From assembly GCF_000725485.1 (NCBI RefSeq), contig NZ_KL647031.1, positions 682,001 to 746,000 of the forward strand: 64,000 bases of DNA. Direction: 5' to 3'. Below are positions 52,752-61,796 of the stretch, one piece after another (the stretch's first letter is position 1; every line of letters starts with the position of its first letter). This stretch comes from Nonomuraea candida. Lineage in GTDB: Bacteria > Actinomycetota > Actinomycetes > Streptosporangiales > Streptosporangiaceae. Below the pieces are notes generated by a model. That model was not told the origin of the DNA, made no database searches, and was given only the letters and a program-made list of their open reading frames with translations. Both the position numbers and the translations under genes were made by a program.

Positions 52752-54038
52752 TCAGTGCGCGAACTGCTCCTCTTCCGTCGAGCCCTTCAGCGCGGTCGTC
52801 GAGGAGTCGGGCGCGACGGCGGTGCTGACCAGGTCGAAGTAGCCGGTGCCGACCTCGCGCTGGTGCCGGGTGGCGGTGTAGCCGCGCGACTCGGCCGCGA
52901 ACTCGGCCTCCTGCAGCTCGACGTAGGCGGTCATGCCGTCGGAGGCGTACGCCTGGGCCAGGTCGAACATGCCGTAGTTGAGGGCGTGGAACCCGGCCAG
53001 CGTGATGAACTGGAACTTGTACCCCATGTGCCCCAGCTCCCGCTGGAACTTGGCGATCGTCGAGTCGTCCAGGTGCTTCTTCCAGTTGAACGACGGCGAG
53101 CAGTTGTAGGCGAGCATCTGGTCGGGGTGCTCGGCCTTGATCGCCTCGGCGAACGCGCGCGCCACGTCCAGGTCCGGCGTGCCGGTCTCCATCCAGAGCA
53201 GGTCGGAGTAGGGCGCGTAGGCCAGGCCGCGCGCCACGCACGCCTCCAGCCCGTTCCTGACCCGGTAGAAGCCCTCCGGGGTGCGCTCGCCGGTCGTGAA
53301 CGCCTGGTCGCGCGGGTCGACGTCGCTGGTCAGGAGCGTCGCGGCCTGTGCGTCGGTCCGCGCGATGATCAGCGAGGGCACCCCGCACACGTCCGCGGCG
53401 AGGCGGGCGGCGTTCAGGGTCTTGATGTGCTGGCCGGTCGGGATCAGCACCTTGCCGCCCAGGTGGCCGCACTTCTTCTCCGAGGCGAGCTGGTCCTCCC
53501 AGTGCACGCCCGCGGCGCCGGCCGCGATCATGCCCTTCATCAGCTCGAACGCGTTGAGCACGCCGCCGAAGCCCGCCTCCGCGTCGGCCACGATCGGGGC
53601 CAGCCAGTACGGCGCGTCGGCGTCGCCCTCGGACCAGGTGATCTGGTCGGCGCGCAGCAGCGCGTTGTTGATGCGGCGCACGACGGCCGGCACGGAGTTG
53701 GCCGGGTACAGGCTCTGGTCCGGGTAGGTCTGCCCGCCCAGGTTGGCGTCCGCGGCGACCTGCCAGCCGGACAGGTAGATCGCCTTCAGCCCGGCCCGCA
53801 CCTGCTGCACCGCCTGGTTGCCGGTCAGCGCGCCGAGGGAGTTGACGTAGTCCTCGGTGTGCAGCAGGCTCCACAGCCGCTCGGCGCCGAGCCGGGCCAG
53901 CGTGTGCTCCTCCTGCACGCTCCCTCGCAACCGGATCACGTCCTCAGCGCGGTACGTGCGCTCGATGCCCGCCCACCGCGGGTCGTTGTCCCATTCGTCC
54001 TGCAGCTGCTCGGCAGCTCCCTTGAGGCGCTCGATCAT
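52752..54038 (-). CDS. aceA: Isocitrate lyase
   Basis: 428 residues, splitting isocitrate to glyoxylate and succinate in the glyoxylate shunt for growth on acetate or fatty acids. The active-site loop [30 protein letters not shown] and the substrate motif [11 protein letters not shown] are present. AGGAG lies close upstream of the ATG. Divergent from a RamB-like regulator, the same arrangement as in corynebacteria and mycobacteria in spirit. Malate synthase is not in the window. Confidence 0.96.
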   Translation of the reverse strand: MIERLKGAAEQLQDEWDNDPRWAGIERTYRAEDVIRLRGSVQEEHTLARLGAERLWSLLHTEDYVNSLGALTGNQAVQQVRAGLKAIYLSGWQVAADANLGGQTYPDQSLYPANSVPAVVRRINNALLRADQITWSEGDADAPYWLAPIVADAEAGFGGVLNAFELMKGMIAAGAAGVHWEDQLASEKKCGHLGGKVLIPTGQHIKTLNAARLAADVCGVPSLIIARTDAQAATLLTSDVDPRDQAFTTGERTPEGFYRVRNGLEACVARGLAYAPYSDLLWMETGTPDLDVARAFAEAIKAEHPDQMLAYNCSPSFNWKKHLDDSTIAKFQRELGHMGYKFQFITLAGFHALNYGMFDLAQAYASDGMTAYVELQEAEFAAESRGYTATRHQREVGTGYFDLVSTAVAPDSSTTALKGSTEEEQFAH

Positions 54039-54172
54039 CGTTCACTCCTTTGTCGTCCCCTGGGTGCTCACGCCGAGTCTCTGCCCCGCGGATGCGCGTC
54101 AACAGATCGAACCGTCGAGAAGAATCGCAAAACTTCCGCTCTCGTGCATTACTGAGGGGTATTCAGAGGTGA

Positions 54173-54188
54173 AGAAATCGCGACTTTT
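54173..54188. promoter_or_regulatory. AGAAATCGCGACTTTT site between aceA and ramB
   Basis: This 16-mer matches the perfect zwf palindrome AAAAGTCGTGACTTTT at 13 of 16 positions. It sits mid-way in the 269-bp divergent region. Possible shared regulator of glucose and acetate genes. Confidence 0.35.
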
Positions 54189-54295
54189 ACCGTTGGCCTA
54201 GACCAATCCCGTGGTGGCAACGGGGGCCGCGCGGGTCGGCACGAGGCGCCGAACCGCGCCCGCGCGGAGGCTAGAAAATGGGCCGAATTTCTGTC

Positions 54296-54307
54296 TAAGA
54301 TTTCGGT
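54296..54307 (+). promoter_or_regulatory. -10 element TAAGAT for a leaderless ramB transcript
   Basis: TAAGAT at 54296-54301 followed by 6 bases and the ATG at 54308. There is no ribosome-binding site. The same TAAGAT plus short-spacer arrangement is seen before the TetR gene at 62369. Confidence 0.5.
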
Positions 54308-55780
54308 ATGGCGTCCTTGCTAGGCGAAGAACCGCTGTCTTTGACGCAGGAGCTGGATCTGATCGCGTTTGGCCAACGGCTGCGCCACCTGCGCAAACAG
54401 CGCGGCCTCACGCTGTCGGACCTGGGCTCGCGCGTCGGACGGGCGCCCAGCCAGCTCTCCCTGCTGGAGAACGGCAAGCGCGAGCCCAAGCTCTCCCTCC
54501 TCAAGTCGCTGGCCGGCGCCCTGGGCGTGCCGGTCGAGGAGCTGCTGCGCCGCCAGCCGCCCAACCGCCGCGCCCAGCTCGAGATCGCGCTGGAGGAGGC
54601 CCAGCGCGACCCCGTCTACGCCGGGCTCGGCCTGCCCCGGCTGAAGGTCTCCGCGCGCGTGCCGAACGACGTGCTGGAGCACCTCCTCGGCCTGTACGGC
54701 GAGCTGCGCGCCCGCCAGGCCCGCGGCACCGCCACGCCCGAGGAGGCCAGGGTCGCCAACGCCGAGCTGCGGCGGCGGCAGCGGGAGGTGGGCAACTACT
54801 TCCCCGAGATCGAGAAGGCCGCCGCCCAGGCGCTCGACGCGGTCGGCTACCGCACCGGAGCGCTCTCCCAGAGCACGATCCAGGGCCTGGTCACCCACTT
54901 CGGCTATACCGTGCACACCGCCCAGGACCTGCCCCGCTCCGTACGCTCCATCACCGACCTGCGCAACCGCCGCATCTACGTCAAGCACGAGCAGCTCGGC
55001 ATGCACACCCCGCGCACGATCCTGCTCCAGACGCTCGGGCACCTCGCGCTCGGCCACGACAAACCCCGCGACTTCGCCGACTTCCTGCGCCAGCGCACCG
55101 AGGCCAACTACTTCGCCGCCGCCGTCCTCGTCCCCGAGAGGGCCGCCGCCCCCTACCTCCAGGAGGCCAAGTCCGACCGGGCGCTGTCGGTGGAGGACCT
55201 GCGGGACGTGTTCGCCGTCTCGTACGAGATGGCCGCCCACCGCTTCACCAACCTGGCCACCCACCACCTCGGCCTCGTCTGCCACTTCGTGCGCAACGAC
55301 GCGGGCGGCACCATCTACAAGGCGTACGAGAACGACGGCATCGTCTTCCCCGCCGACGAGCAGGGGGCCATCGAGGGGCAGCGGATGTGCCTGCAGTGGT
55401 CGGGGCGGCAGGTGTTCGCCTCGCCCGACCGGTTCTCGGTCTTCTACCAGTACTCCGACTCGCCGACCGGGACCTACTTCTGCGTGGCGCACGTGGACCC
55501 GTCGCGCGAGCGGGACTTCGCGATCACGCTGGGGGTGCCGTACAAGGAGTCACGCTGGTTCAGGGGGCGCGAGACGACCAACCGCACCAAGTCCGGCTGC
55601 CCCAACGGCGACTGCTGCCGCCGGCCGCCCGCCGAGCTGGCCCAGCGCTGGGAGGGGTACGCCTGGCCGTCGGCGCGGGCGAACTCGCACGTCCTGGCCG
55701 CGCTGCCGCCCGGGTCGTTCCCCGGCGTGGACGAGGCCGACGTCTACACCTTCCTGGAACGGCACGCCGGCACACCCTGA
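54308..55780 (+). CDS. XRE-type regulator of acetate metabolism (RamB-like)
   Basis: 490 residues: Cro/CI helix-turn-helix (LTLSDLGSRVGRAPSQLSLLENG, about 35-57 when split), an ImmA/IrrE-like middle with a degenerate metal site (LGHLALGH instead of HExxH), and a C-terminal DUF2083-type domain with the cysteine cluster GCPNGDCCRRPP. RamB of Corynebacterium has this make-up and represses aceA and other acetate genes. Its gene is divergent from aceA here, so the same role is very likely. Leaderless start suspected. Confidence 0.9.
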   Translation: MASLLGEEPLSLTQELDLIAFGQRLRHLRKQRGLTLSDLGSRVGRAPSQLSLLENGKREPKLSLLKSLAGALGVPVEELLRRQPPNRRAQLEIALEEAQRDPVYAGLGLPRLKVSARVPNDVLEHLLGLYGELRARQARGTATPEEARVANAELRRRQREVGNYFPEIEKAAAQALDAVGYRTGALSQSTIQGLVTHFGYTVHTAQDLPRSVRSITDLRNRRIYVKHEQLGMHTPRTILLQTLGHLALGHDKPRDFADFLRQRTEANYFAAAVLVPERAAAPYLQEAKSDRALSVEDLRDVFAVSYEMAAHRFTNLATHHLGLVCHFVRNDAGGTIYKAYENDGIVFPADEQGAIEGQRMCLQWSGRQVFASPDRFSVFYQYSDSPTGTYFCVAHVDPSRERDFAITLGVPYKESRWFRGRETTNRTKSGCPNGDCCRRPPAELAQRWEGYAWPSARANSHVLAALPPGSFPGVDEADVYTFLERHAGTP

Positions 55781-56021
55781 CCCGGCCCGCCCGAAGTGGG
55801 TCCTGTCCTGCGCCTGCACTGCTCTGCGCCCGCCTTGCCCTGTTTTTCCGCCTTGACCTGCGCCGGCCCCGTCCCGCGCGGGCGTCGTCTGAGCTGCTGT
55901 GCCCTCTAGTGACGAAAATCCTATATACGACTCTTTACGTACCTTTGATAGGTTATACGGAGGTGTGCCGGGAAGTCTGGTCGGCGATTGATCAACCGAC
56001 CCCTGCGAAGAGCGGAGATTC
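55781..56021. other. Intergenic region before nhaA
   Basis: The part 55915-55990 is AT-rich (ATCCTATATACGACTC and TTGATAGGTTATACGG) and should contain the nhaA promoter; GGAGG at 55959 starts a possible short leader. I could not recognise a known riboswitch. Confidence 0.35.
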
Positions 56022-57467
56022 ATGCCCGGCCCCACCTTCCTCCGTACCTCACGCCTGCTCTCCAGGAGCACCTGGCCCGAGGCGCGCCGCATCGCCGACA
56101 TCCTGCGCAAGGAGACGATCGGCGGCGCGCTGCTGCTGGCCGCCGCGCTGGCCGCGCTGATCTGGGCCAACTCGCCATGGGCGGGGACGTACGAAGGGCT
56201 GCGGGCGATCGAGGTCGGGCCCGCCGCGCTGCACCTGAACCTGGACCTGGCCACCTGGGCCGCGGACGGCCTGCTGGCGATCTTCTTCTTCGTGGCGGGG
56301 CTGGAGCTCAAGCGGGAGTTCGTCGCCGGCGACCTGCGCGACCTGCGGCGGGCGGCGGTGCCGGTGGCCGCGGCGATCGGCGGGGTCGTCACGCCCGCAC
56401 TGGTCTACCTGGCCATTGTCGGCACAGTCGGCACGGTCGGCGCGGAAGGAGGCGCGCAGGGCTGGGCGATCCCCACCGCCACCGACATCGCCTTCGCGCT
56501 GGCGGTGCTGGCCGTGATCGGCCGCTGCCTGCCCGACGCGTTGCGCACGTTCCTGCTCACCCTGGCCGTGGTGGACGACCTGATCGCCATCCTGATCATC
56601 GCCCTCTTCTACACCTCCCACCTGGCCGTGCTGCCGCTGCTGGGGGCGCTGGTGCCGCTGGCGGTCTTCGCCGTGCTGGTACGGCGGGGGGTCCGGGCGT
56701 GGTGGCTGCTGCTGCCGCTGGCGTTCGCCACCTGGGCGCTGGTGCACGCCTCGGGCGTGCACGCGACCGTGGCCGGCGTCCTCCTGGCGATGACCGTCCC
56801 CGTCCTGCCCGGGAAGAAGGCGCACGGAGCCGTTCCCGTCCTGGCCGGGAAGAGCGCGCACGGAGCCGGTCCCGTCCTGCCGGGGGAGGGCGGGCACGGG
56901 GCCGGGACCGCTCCGGCCGGGGACGGCGCGGAGGGGGCGGCGACCGGGATGGCCGAGCACTTCGAGCACCGGTTCCGGCCGCTCTCGGCGGGCGTCGCCG
57001 TGCCGGTCTTCGCCTTCTTCTCGGCGGGGGTGGCGTTCGGCGGGCTGGACGGCCTGGCGAGCACGCTCACCGAGCCCGTGGCCCTCGGCATCGTGGCCGG
57101 GCTGCTGATCGGCAAGCCGCTCGGCATCCTGGCCGCGACCTGGCTGGTGGCCCGCTTCACCCGCGCCACCCTGGACGAGGGGCTGGCCTGGATCGACATG
57201 CTGGGCCTGGCCATCCTGGCCGGCATCGGGTTCACGGTGTCGCTGCTGATCGGGGAGCTGGCGTTCGGCGCGTCCGCCGACGGCCAGGTCAAGGTGGCGG
57301 TGCTGGCGGGCTCCCTGGCCGCGGCACTGGTGGCCACGGTCATCCTGCGGCTGCGCGCCCGCGTCTACCGGCGCATCCATGCGGCCGAGACCGCCGACGA
57401 CGACCACGACGGCATCCCCGACCTCTACCAGTCCCCCGAAGCGGCCAGAGCCGACGCCACCGACTGA
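56022..57467 (+). CDS. nhaA: Na+/H+ antiporter NhaA with repeat insertion
   Basis: 481 residues, about 90 longer than E. coli NhaA. It exchanges sodium for protons across the membrane. The ion-binding pair Asp185-Asp186 in VVDDLIAI, the [13 protein letters not shown] helix and Lys365 in IGKPLG are kept. The extra length lies mainly in a cytoplasmic loop after [11 protein letters not shown], where three 12-residue repeats ([12 protein letters not shown] type) are followed by a Gly/Ala-rich stretch up to the conserved [13 protein letters not shown]. The loop region carries the pH sensor in other NhaA proteins, so the insertion could alter regulation (inference). Confidence 0.93.
   Translation: MPGPTFLRTSRLLSRSTWPEARRIADILRKETIGGALLLAAALAALIWANSPWAGTYEGLRAIEVGPAALHLNLDLATWAADGLLAIFFFVAGLELKREFVAGDLRDLRRAAVPVAAAIGGVVTPALVYLAIVGTVGTVGAEGGAQGWAIPTATDIAFALAVLAVIGRCLPDALRTFLLTLAVVDDLIAILIIALFYTSHLAVLPLLGALVPLAVFAVLVRRGVRAWWLLLPLAFATWALVHASGVHATVAGVLLAMTVPVLPGKKAHGAVPVLAGKSAHGAGPVLPGEGGHGAGTAPAGDGAEGAATGMAEHFEHRFRPLSAGVAVPVFAFFSAGVAFGGLDGLASTLTEPVALGIVAGLLIGKPLGILAATWLVARFTRATLDEGLAWIDMLGLAILAGIGFTVSLLIGELAFGASADGQVKVAVLAGSLAAALVATVILRLRARVYRRIHAAETADDDHDGIPDLYQSPEAARADATD
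56798..56905. repeat. Three 36-bp tandem repeats inside nhaA
   Basis: Units start at 56798, 56834 and 56870 and encode [24 protein letters not shown] and [12 protein letters not shown]. In frame, moderately diverged. Confidence 0.9.
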
Positions 57468-57484
57468 CCGCCCGGCCGGCGCGT

Positions 57485-57547
57485 GGCCGCACCGGTGCCG
57501 GCCGTCGCCACCGGGCGCGAGGGCGGTGGCCGGACCGGTGCCGGCCG
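57485..57547. repeat. Direct repeats in the nhaA/LLM convergent gap
   Basis: GGCCGCACCGGTGCCGGCCG (57485-57504) and GGCCGGACCGGTGCCGGCCG (57528-57547), 19 of 20 identical, each centred on ACCGGT and able to fold on itself. Could act as paired terminators. No gene in the 154-bp gap. Confidence 0.6.
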
Positions 57548-57621
57548 CCGCCGCGCGCCAGGGCCGGCCGGTCGGCCCGTGAACGGCCGGAGATCCCGCC
57601 GGGGGCCTCAGCCGTGCGGGG

Positions 57622-58497
57622 TCAGGCCGACGGGGCGACGAGTTCGCCGGCGACCCAGCGGGCGACGCCGTCGGGGTAGGGCGCCGGCAGGCCGAGCACG
57701 ACGTGCCGGAAGCCGGCGTCAAGCGCCTCGCCGATCGCGGCCCGGGTGAGGGCGGGACGGTCGTAGGAGACCTGGAGGGCGATCGAGCGGACGATCGTGG
57801 CCGGGTCGCGGCCCAGGTCGGCGCAGTAGCGGTCGAGCAGCTTGCCGCGGCTGACGGCGTCGTCGATGTCGCCGCCGGGGATGTTCCACAGGTCGGCGTG
57901 CTCGGCGGCCACCCGCAGGGTCGGGCCCGAGCGCCCGCCGATGAGGATCGGCGGGTGGGGCCGCTGCACCGGCTTGGGGTTGCCGAACGCCCCGGCGAGC
58001 CGGACGTGCTCCCCGTGGAAGTCGAACGGCTCCGTCTCCGTCCACAACCGCCGGATCACCGTGCACGCCTCGGCCAGGCTCGCCACGGCCCGGGTGCTGT
58101 CGTGGAAGGGCAGGCCGTGGGCCTCGTACTCGCGGCGGGCCGGCGGGTGGCCGGGCCGGGAGCCGACGCCGATCCCGAAGTCGAGCCGCCCGCCCGCCAC
58201 CACGTCCACGGTCGCGGCGATCTTGGCCAGCATCGCGGGCGGGCGGAAGCGGTTGCTGGTCACCATCACGCCGAGCCGCAGCCGCCGGGTCTGCGCGGCG
58301 AGGGCCGAGAGCAGCGTCCAGCCCTCGTAGGCCGGGCCGGCCGGGTCGCCGGAGATCGGCATGAGGTGATCGAACAACCACGCGTGCTCGATCTCCGGAA
58401 TCGTGTCCGCCTCGCGCCACACGCGCAGGACGTCCTGGTAGCCGACCTGGGAGGGGGCGGTCATGATCCCGAAGCGCGGTGGAGAGGGGTGCGGCAT
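57622..58497 (-). CDS. LLM-class F420-dependent oxidoreductase
   Basis: 291 residues, luciferase-like TIM barrel: FDHLMPIS, LRLGVMVTSNRFRPP, GRLDFGIGVGSRPG and the late PHPPILIGG are typical of F420-using members in actinobacteria (TIGR03560-like group). ATG at 58497 follows AAAGGACC. Same strand as the aldo/keto reductase upstream but separated by 188 bp including a tandem duplication. Substrate unknown. Confidence 0.88.
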   Translation of the reverse strand: MPHPSPPRFGIMTAPSQVGYQDVLRVWREADTIPEIEHAWLFDHLMPISGDPAGPAYEGWTLLSALAAQTRRLRLGVMVTSNRFRPPAMLAKIAATVDVVAGGRLDFGIGVGSRPGHPPARREYEAHGLPFHDSTRAVASLAEACTVIRRLWTETEPFDFHGEHVRLAGAFGNPKPVQRPHPPILIGGRSGPTLRVAAEHADLWNIPGGDIDDAVSRGKLLDRYCADLGRDPATIVRSIALQVSYDRPALTRAAIGEALDAGFRHVVLGLPAPYPDGVARWVAGELVAPSA

Positions 58498-58600
58498 GTC
58501 GGTCCTTTCGTCGTCGGCGGCGCTTGCTCGGGGCGCCGTCGTCTGAGGTCGGCGGGGTCGTGCGGCGGGATGACGCGTCGGACCTCCCGGTGCAGGGCGG

Positions 58601-58702
58601 TGGCGGAGTGGCAAGGCGGGCCGGGCTTCCCCGCGTGGGTCAGCGGTGGCGGAGTGGCAAGGCGGGCCGGGCTTCCCCGCGTGGGTCAGCGGCGGCGGAG
58701 TG
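58601..58702. repeat. 46-bp perfect tandem duplication at the aldo/keto reductase stop
   Basis: Copies at 58601-58646 and 58647-58692 are identical, and a third begins at 58693 (first base changed, then 9 matching). The second copy contains the stop codon of the reductase gene, so the first is a duplicated gene tail lying downstream of the stop. Confidence 0.95.
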
Positions 58703-59705
58703 CGGGGTCGAGGAGGGCGGGCGGGGTGTCGAACTTCTCCTCCGCCGCGAGGTCGGTGCCGGGGGCGACGATCGCGTCGATGGCGTCGAGGAGATCGGCG
58801 GAGAGCACCGTGTCGGCGGCGGCCAGATGCGAGCGCAGGTGGTCCAGCGTGCGGGGGCCGATGATGGCGCTGGTCACGCCCGGATGCGCGGTCACGAAGC
58901 CGAGCGCGAGCTGGATCATCGTCAGGCCGGCCTCGTCGGCCACCCGCGCCAGCCGTTCGACGGCGTCGAGCCGGGCGCGGTTGTGCGGCAGCGAGAGGTC
59001 GAAGCGCCGGGGCAGGAACGTCGAGCGGTGGGTGGTGACGTCGCGGCCGGCGCGGACGGCGCCGGTGAGCCAGCCCGAGGCGAGCGGGCTCCAGGCCAGC
59101 ACGCCGAGCCCGTACTGCTCGGCCACGGGCAGGACGTCGGCCTCGATCCCGCGCTGGAGGATGGAGTAGCTGGGCTGCTCGGTGACGTACCTGCCCAGGT
59201 GGTGTTCCCTGGCCGCCCACTGCGCCTGCACGACGCGGTAGGCCGGGAAGGTGGAGGAGCCGAAGTAGCGGATCTTCCCCGCCCGCCGCAGGTCGGTCAG
59301 GGCGGACAGCGTCTCCTCGTCGCTGGTCGCCGGGTCCCAGCGGTGGATCTGGTAGAGGTCCACGTGGTCCACGCCGAGGCGGCGCAGGCTGTTCTCCAGC
59401 GCGGTGACCAGCCAGCGGCGGGAGGAGCCCTGGTGGTTGCGCTCCTCGCCGATGGGCATGCCCGCCTTCGTGGCCAGCACGATGTCGTCGCGGCGGCCGG
59501 CGATGGCCTTGCCGACCATCTCCTCCGACTCGCCGTCGCCGTACATGTCGGCGGTGTCGATGACGTTGATCCCGGCTTCGAGCGCGGCGTCCACGATGGC
59601 GGTGGCCTCGTCCTGCGGGGTGCGGCCGATGGCGCCGAAGTTCATCGCGCCGAGCGTGAGGGAGCTGACGCGCACGCCGGTGCGGCCCAAGGTGCGATAG
59701 TGCAT
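58686..59705 (-). CDS. Aldo/keto reductase
   Basis: 339 residues, NADPH-dependent TIM-barrel reductase. Catalytic Asp and Tyr in DTADMYGDGESEE, Lys in ATKAGMP and His in YQIHRWDP are all present; the C-terminal coenzyme loop SAIIGPRTLDHL is intact. Divergent from a TetR gene across two GGAAC-N3-GTTCC dyads, so probably induced by an aldehyde or related toxic compound. Its last codons fall in a 46-bp tandem duplication. Confidence 0.93.
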   Translation of the reverse strand: MHYRTLGRTGVRVSSLTLGAMNFGAIGRTPQDEATAIVDAALEAGINVIDTADMYGDGESEEMVGKAIAGRRDDIVLATKAGMPIGEERNHQGSSRRWLVTALENSLRRLGVDHVDLYQIHRWDPATSDEETLSALTDLRRAGKIRYFGSSTFPAYRVVQAQWAAREHHLGRYVTEQPSYSILQRGIEADVLPVAEQYGLGVLAWSPLASGWLTGAVRAGRDVTTHRSTFLPRRFDLSLPHNRARLDAVERLARVADEAGLTMIQLALGFVTAHPGVTSAIIGPRTLDHLRSHLAAADTVLSADLLDAIDAIVAPGTDLAAEEKFDTPPALLDPALRRR

Positions 59706-59772
59706 GACGGTGTGATCTCCGAACGGAAGGTGAATGGTGGTGCCGGTCCTGGCCCTGGGGAAGGGATATAAC

Positions 59773-59811
59773 CGGAACCGTGTTCCGATAACGATACGGA
59801 ACATGGTTCCG
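59773..59811. promoter_or_regulatory. Two GGAAC-N3-GTTCC dyads between AKR and tetR
   Basis: CGGAACCGTGTTCCG (59773-59787) and CGGAACATGGTTCCG (59797-59811), perfect 6-bp arms each, centres 24 bp apart. The spacing lets two TetR dimers bind side by side. They lie between the divergent start codons at 59705 and 59844. Confidence 0.75.
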
Positions 59812-59843
59812 CTTGGCAAGTCCGGGAACGGAGGAGGAGACGC

Positions 59844-60530
59844 ATGGGCGTGCTGAACGACGGCGACGAGGGCCTGAGCCACGCGGCCGGCGGCGGCGAG
59901 GGCCTGAGCCACGCGGCCGGCGGCGGCGAGAGCTTGGGGCAGGCGTCCGGCGGCGGCGAGGGGCCGGGGCGGGGGGCGCCGCGCAAGCGGGCCGACGCGC
60001 GGCGCAACGAGCGCACGCTGCTCGACGCCGCCGCGGCGGCCTTCGTGGCCTCGGGCGTCGAGGCGCCGGTACGCGACATCGCGGCCCGCGCGGGTGTCGG
60101 CGTGGCGACGATCTACCGCCACTTTCCGACGCGCGCGGACCTCATCATCGCCGTCTACCGGCACCAGGTCGAGGCGTGCGCCGAGGCGGGCCCGGCGCTG
60201 CTGGCCGAGGAGGCGAGCCCGCACGCCGCGCTCGGGCGCTGGATCGACCTGTTCGTGGACTTCCTGGTCACCAAGCACGGGCTGGCCGCCGTGCTGCAGC
60301 CCGACAACGCCGGCTTCGACACGCTGCACGCCTACTTCCTCGACCGGCTCGTGCCGGTGTGCGCCCGGCTGCTCGACGCCGCGACCGCCGCCGGTGAGAT
60401 CCGCTCCGGCATCGAGGCGTACGAGCTCATGCGCGGCGTCGGCAACCTCTGCATCGGCGCGGAGAACGATCCCCGCTACGACGCGCGCCGCCTGGTCGCC
60501 CTCCTCATCGCGGGCCTGCGCCGGAGCTGA
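59844..60530 (+). CDS. TetR-family regulator with repeat-rich N-terminus
   Basis: 228 residues. The first ~50 are three 10-residue repeats (EGLSHAAGGG type) and a Gly-rich end; the TetR HTH follows (VRDIAARAGVGVATIYRHF, about 78-96) with a helical ligand domain. GGAGGAG precedes the ATG at 59844, supporting the long form. Probable repressor of the divergent aldo/keto reductase gene and of itself through the two GGAAC dyads. Confidence 0.9.
   Translation: MGVLNDGDEGLSHAAGGGEGLSHAAGGGESLGQASGGGEGPGRGAPRKRADARRNERTLLDAAAAAFVASGVEAPVRDIAARAGVGVATIYRHFPTRADLIIAVYRHQVEACAEAGPALLAEEASPHAALGRWIDLFVDFLVTKHGLAAVLQPDNAGFDTLHAYFLDRLVPVCARLLDAATAAGEIRSGIEAYELMRGVGNLCIGAENDPRYDARRLVALLIAGLRRS
59868..59957. 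repeat. Three 30-bp tandem repeats at the start of tetR
   Basis: Units at 59868, 59898 and 59928; the first two are identical over 30 bp, the third is diverged, and a partial fourth follows. They encode the EGLSHAAGGG repeats. Confidence 0.92.
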
Positions 60531-60726
60531 GCGGCGCGCCGACCTGGGGTTCCAGCTTTCCGCTCCGGTGCCGGCCGCGCGCCCCCGCGCCGCGGGGCGG
60601 GCGGGTACGGCGGGGGTGTGAGGAAACGGGGACGCGGAACAGGCGGGCGCGGCGAGGCGCGGGGAACAGGGGTGCCGTACCCGCATCGCATAAGCTGACC
60701 TGTGGGGATTCGGGGGGAGGTATCGC

Positions 60727-61653
60727 GTGCTGCCTCACGTGCGTGGATGGTTGCGGCGCCGTACTTCGTCCGCGGAGGACTGGCCGTTGCGGGACCTGGT
60801 GGCGGCCAAGGGAGGCACCACGGTCAGCGTGGTGCTGCCCGCCCGCGACGAACGGGAGACCGTGGGGGAGATCGTCGGGGTGATCCGCCGGGAGCTGGCC
60901 CCGCTCGTGGACGAGCTCGTGGTCATCGACTCGCGCTCCGCCGACGACACGGCCCTGATCGCGTCGCGGGCCGGGGCCCGGGTGCACGCCCAGGACGAGA
61001 TCCTGCCGCACCTCCGGCCGCTGGACGGCAAGGGGGAGGCGCTGTGGAAGTCGCTGGCCGTCACGTCGGGGGACGTGGTGGTGTTCGCCGACGCCGACAT
61101 CCGGAACTTTCGTGCTTCGCTGATCCTCGGGGTGCTCGGCCCGCTGCTGGCGGACCCGACCGTGGTGTACGCCAAAGGGTGCTATGACCGTCCCCTGCAC
61201 GGCGACCCCACGGGCGGCGGCCGGGTGACGGAACTGGTCGCCCGCCCGCTGATCAACCTGCACTGGCCGGAGCTGGCCGGTTTCGTCCAGCCGCTGGCCG
61301 GGGAGTACGCCGGGCGGCGCTCCGCCCTGGAACGCGTACCGTTCGTGACCGGCTACGGGGTGGAGCTCGGGCTGCTGATCGACCTGCTGGAGCTGGCGGG
61401 CCTGGACGGGTTCGCGCAGGTGGACCTGGGCTCGCGCGAGCACGCCCCGCAGTCCACGGAGGCGCTCGGGGGCATGGCGGCGCAGATCATGCTCGCGGCC
61501 TGGTCACGCCTGGACCGGCAGGGGAAGATGCGGGCGCTGCACACGCCCTCGCCCCGGCTGGCCCAGTTCCGCCGGTGCGACGCGGGGCACGAGCTGCTCA
61601 CCAGGGACGTCGGCATCGGCGAACGCCCCCCGATGCTCACCGTCCACCCCTGA
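60727..61653 (+). CDS. gpgS: Glucosyl-3-phosphoglycerate synthase
   Basis: 308 residues, glycosyltransferase family 81. Transfers glucose from a nucleotide sugar to 3-phosphoglycerate, first step to glucosylglycerate and the polymethylated polysaccharides of actinobacteria. Seen: VSVVLPARDERETV, VIDSRSADDT, DGKGEALWKSL, the metal-binding DADIRNF and the acceptor-binding GEYAGRRS with VTGYGVELGLLID. GTG at 60727 follows GGGGGAGG. It is monocistronic. Confidence 0.93.
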   Translation: MLPHVRGWLRRRTSSAEDWPLRDLVAAKGGTTVSVVLPARDERETVGEIVGVIRRELAPLVDELVVIDSRSADDTALIASRAGARVHAQDEILPHLRPLDGKGEALWKSLAVTSGDVVVFADADIRNFRASLILGVLGPLLADPTVVYAKGCYDRPLHGDPTGGGRVTELVARPLINLHWPELAGFVQPLAGEYAGRRSALERVPFVTGYGVELGLLIDLLELAGLDGFAQVDLGSREHAPQSTEALGGMAAQIMLAAWSRLDRQGKMRALHTPSPRLAQFRRCDAGHELLTRDVGIGERPPMLTVHP

Positions 61654-61796
61654 CGCGCCCTCACCCGCCACGGCCGGCCGCCGCGAAGCCCGGCCGGCAC
61701 GGCCCGCCGGGGCGATCTGCCGCGAGGGCCCGCCGGACGGCTCGCCGCGAGGGGCCGCTACGAGGGCACGGCAGACCGTCCCGCCGCGAGGGGGCG

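Noticed and set aside
55915..56021. Sodium or pH riboswitch before nhaA
   Set aside because: The AT-rich leader is suggestive, but I could not match any known conserved riboswitch core by eye.
58601..58702. Tandem 46-bp units as a CRISPR-like array
   Set aside because: The copies are directly adjacent with no spacers, only two are full, and no cas gene is present.
61654..61796. GCCGCGAGGG-rich gap between gpgS and tetR as a small RNA gene
   Set aside because: Only loose GC-rich repeats and weak hairpins; no promoter or defined terminator for an independent RNA could be seen.
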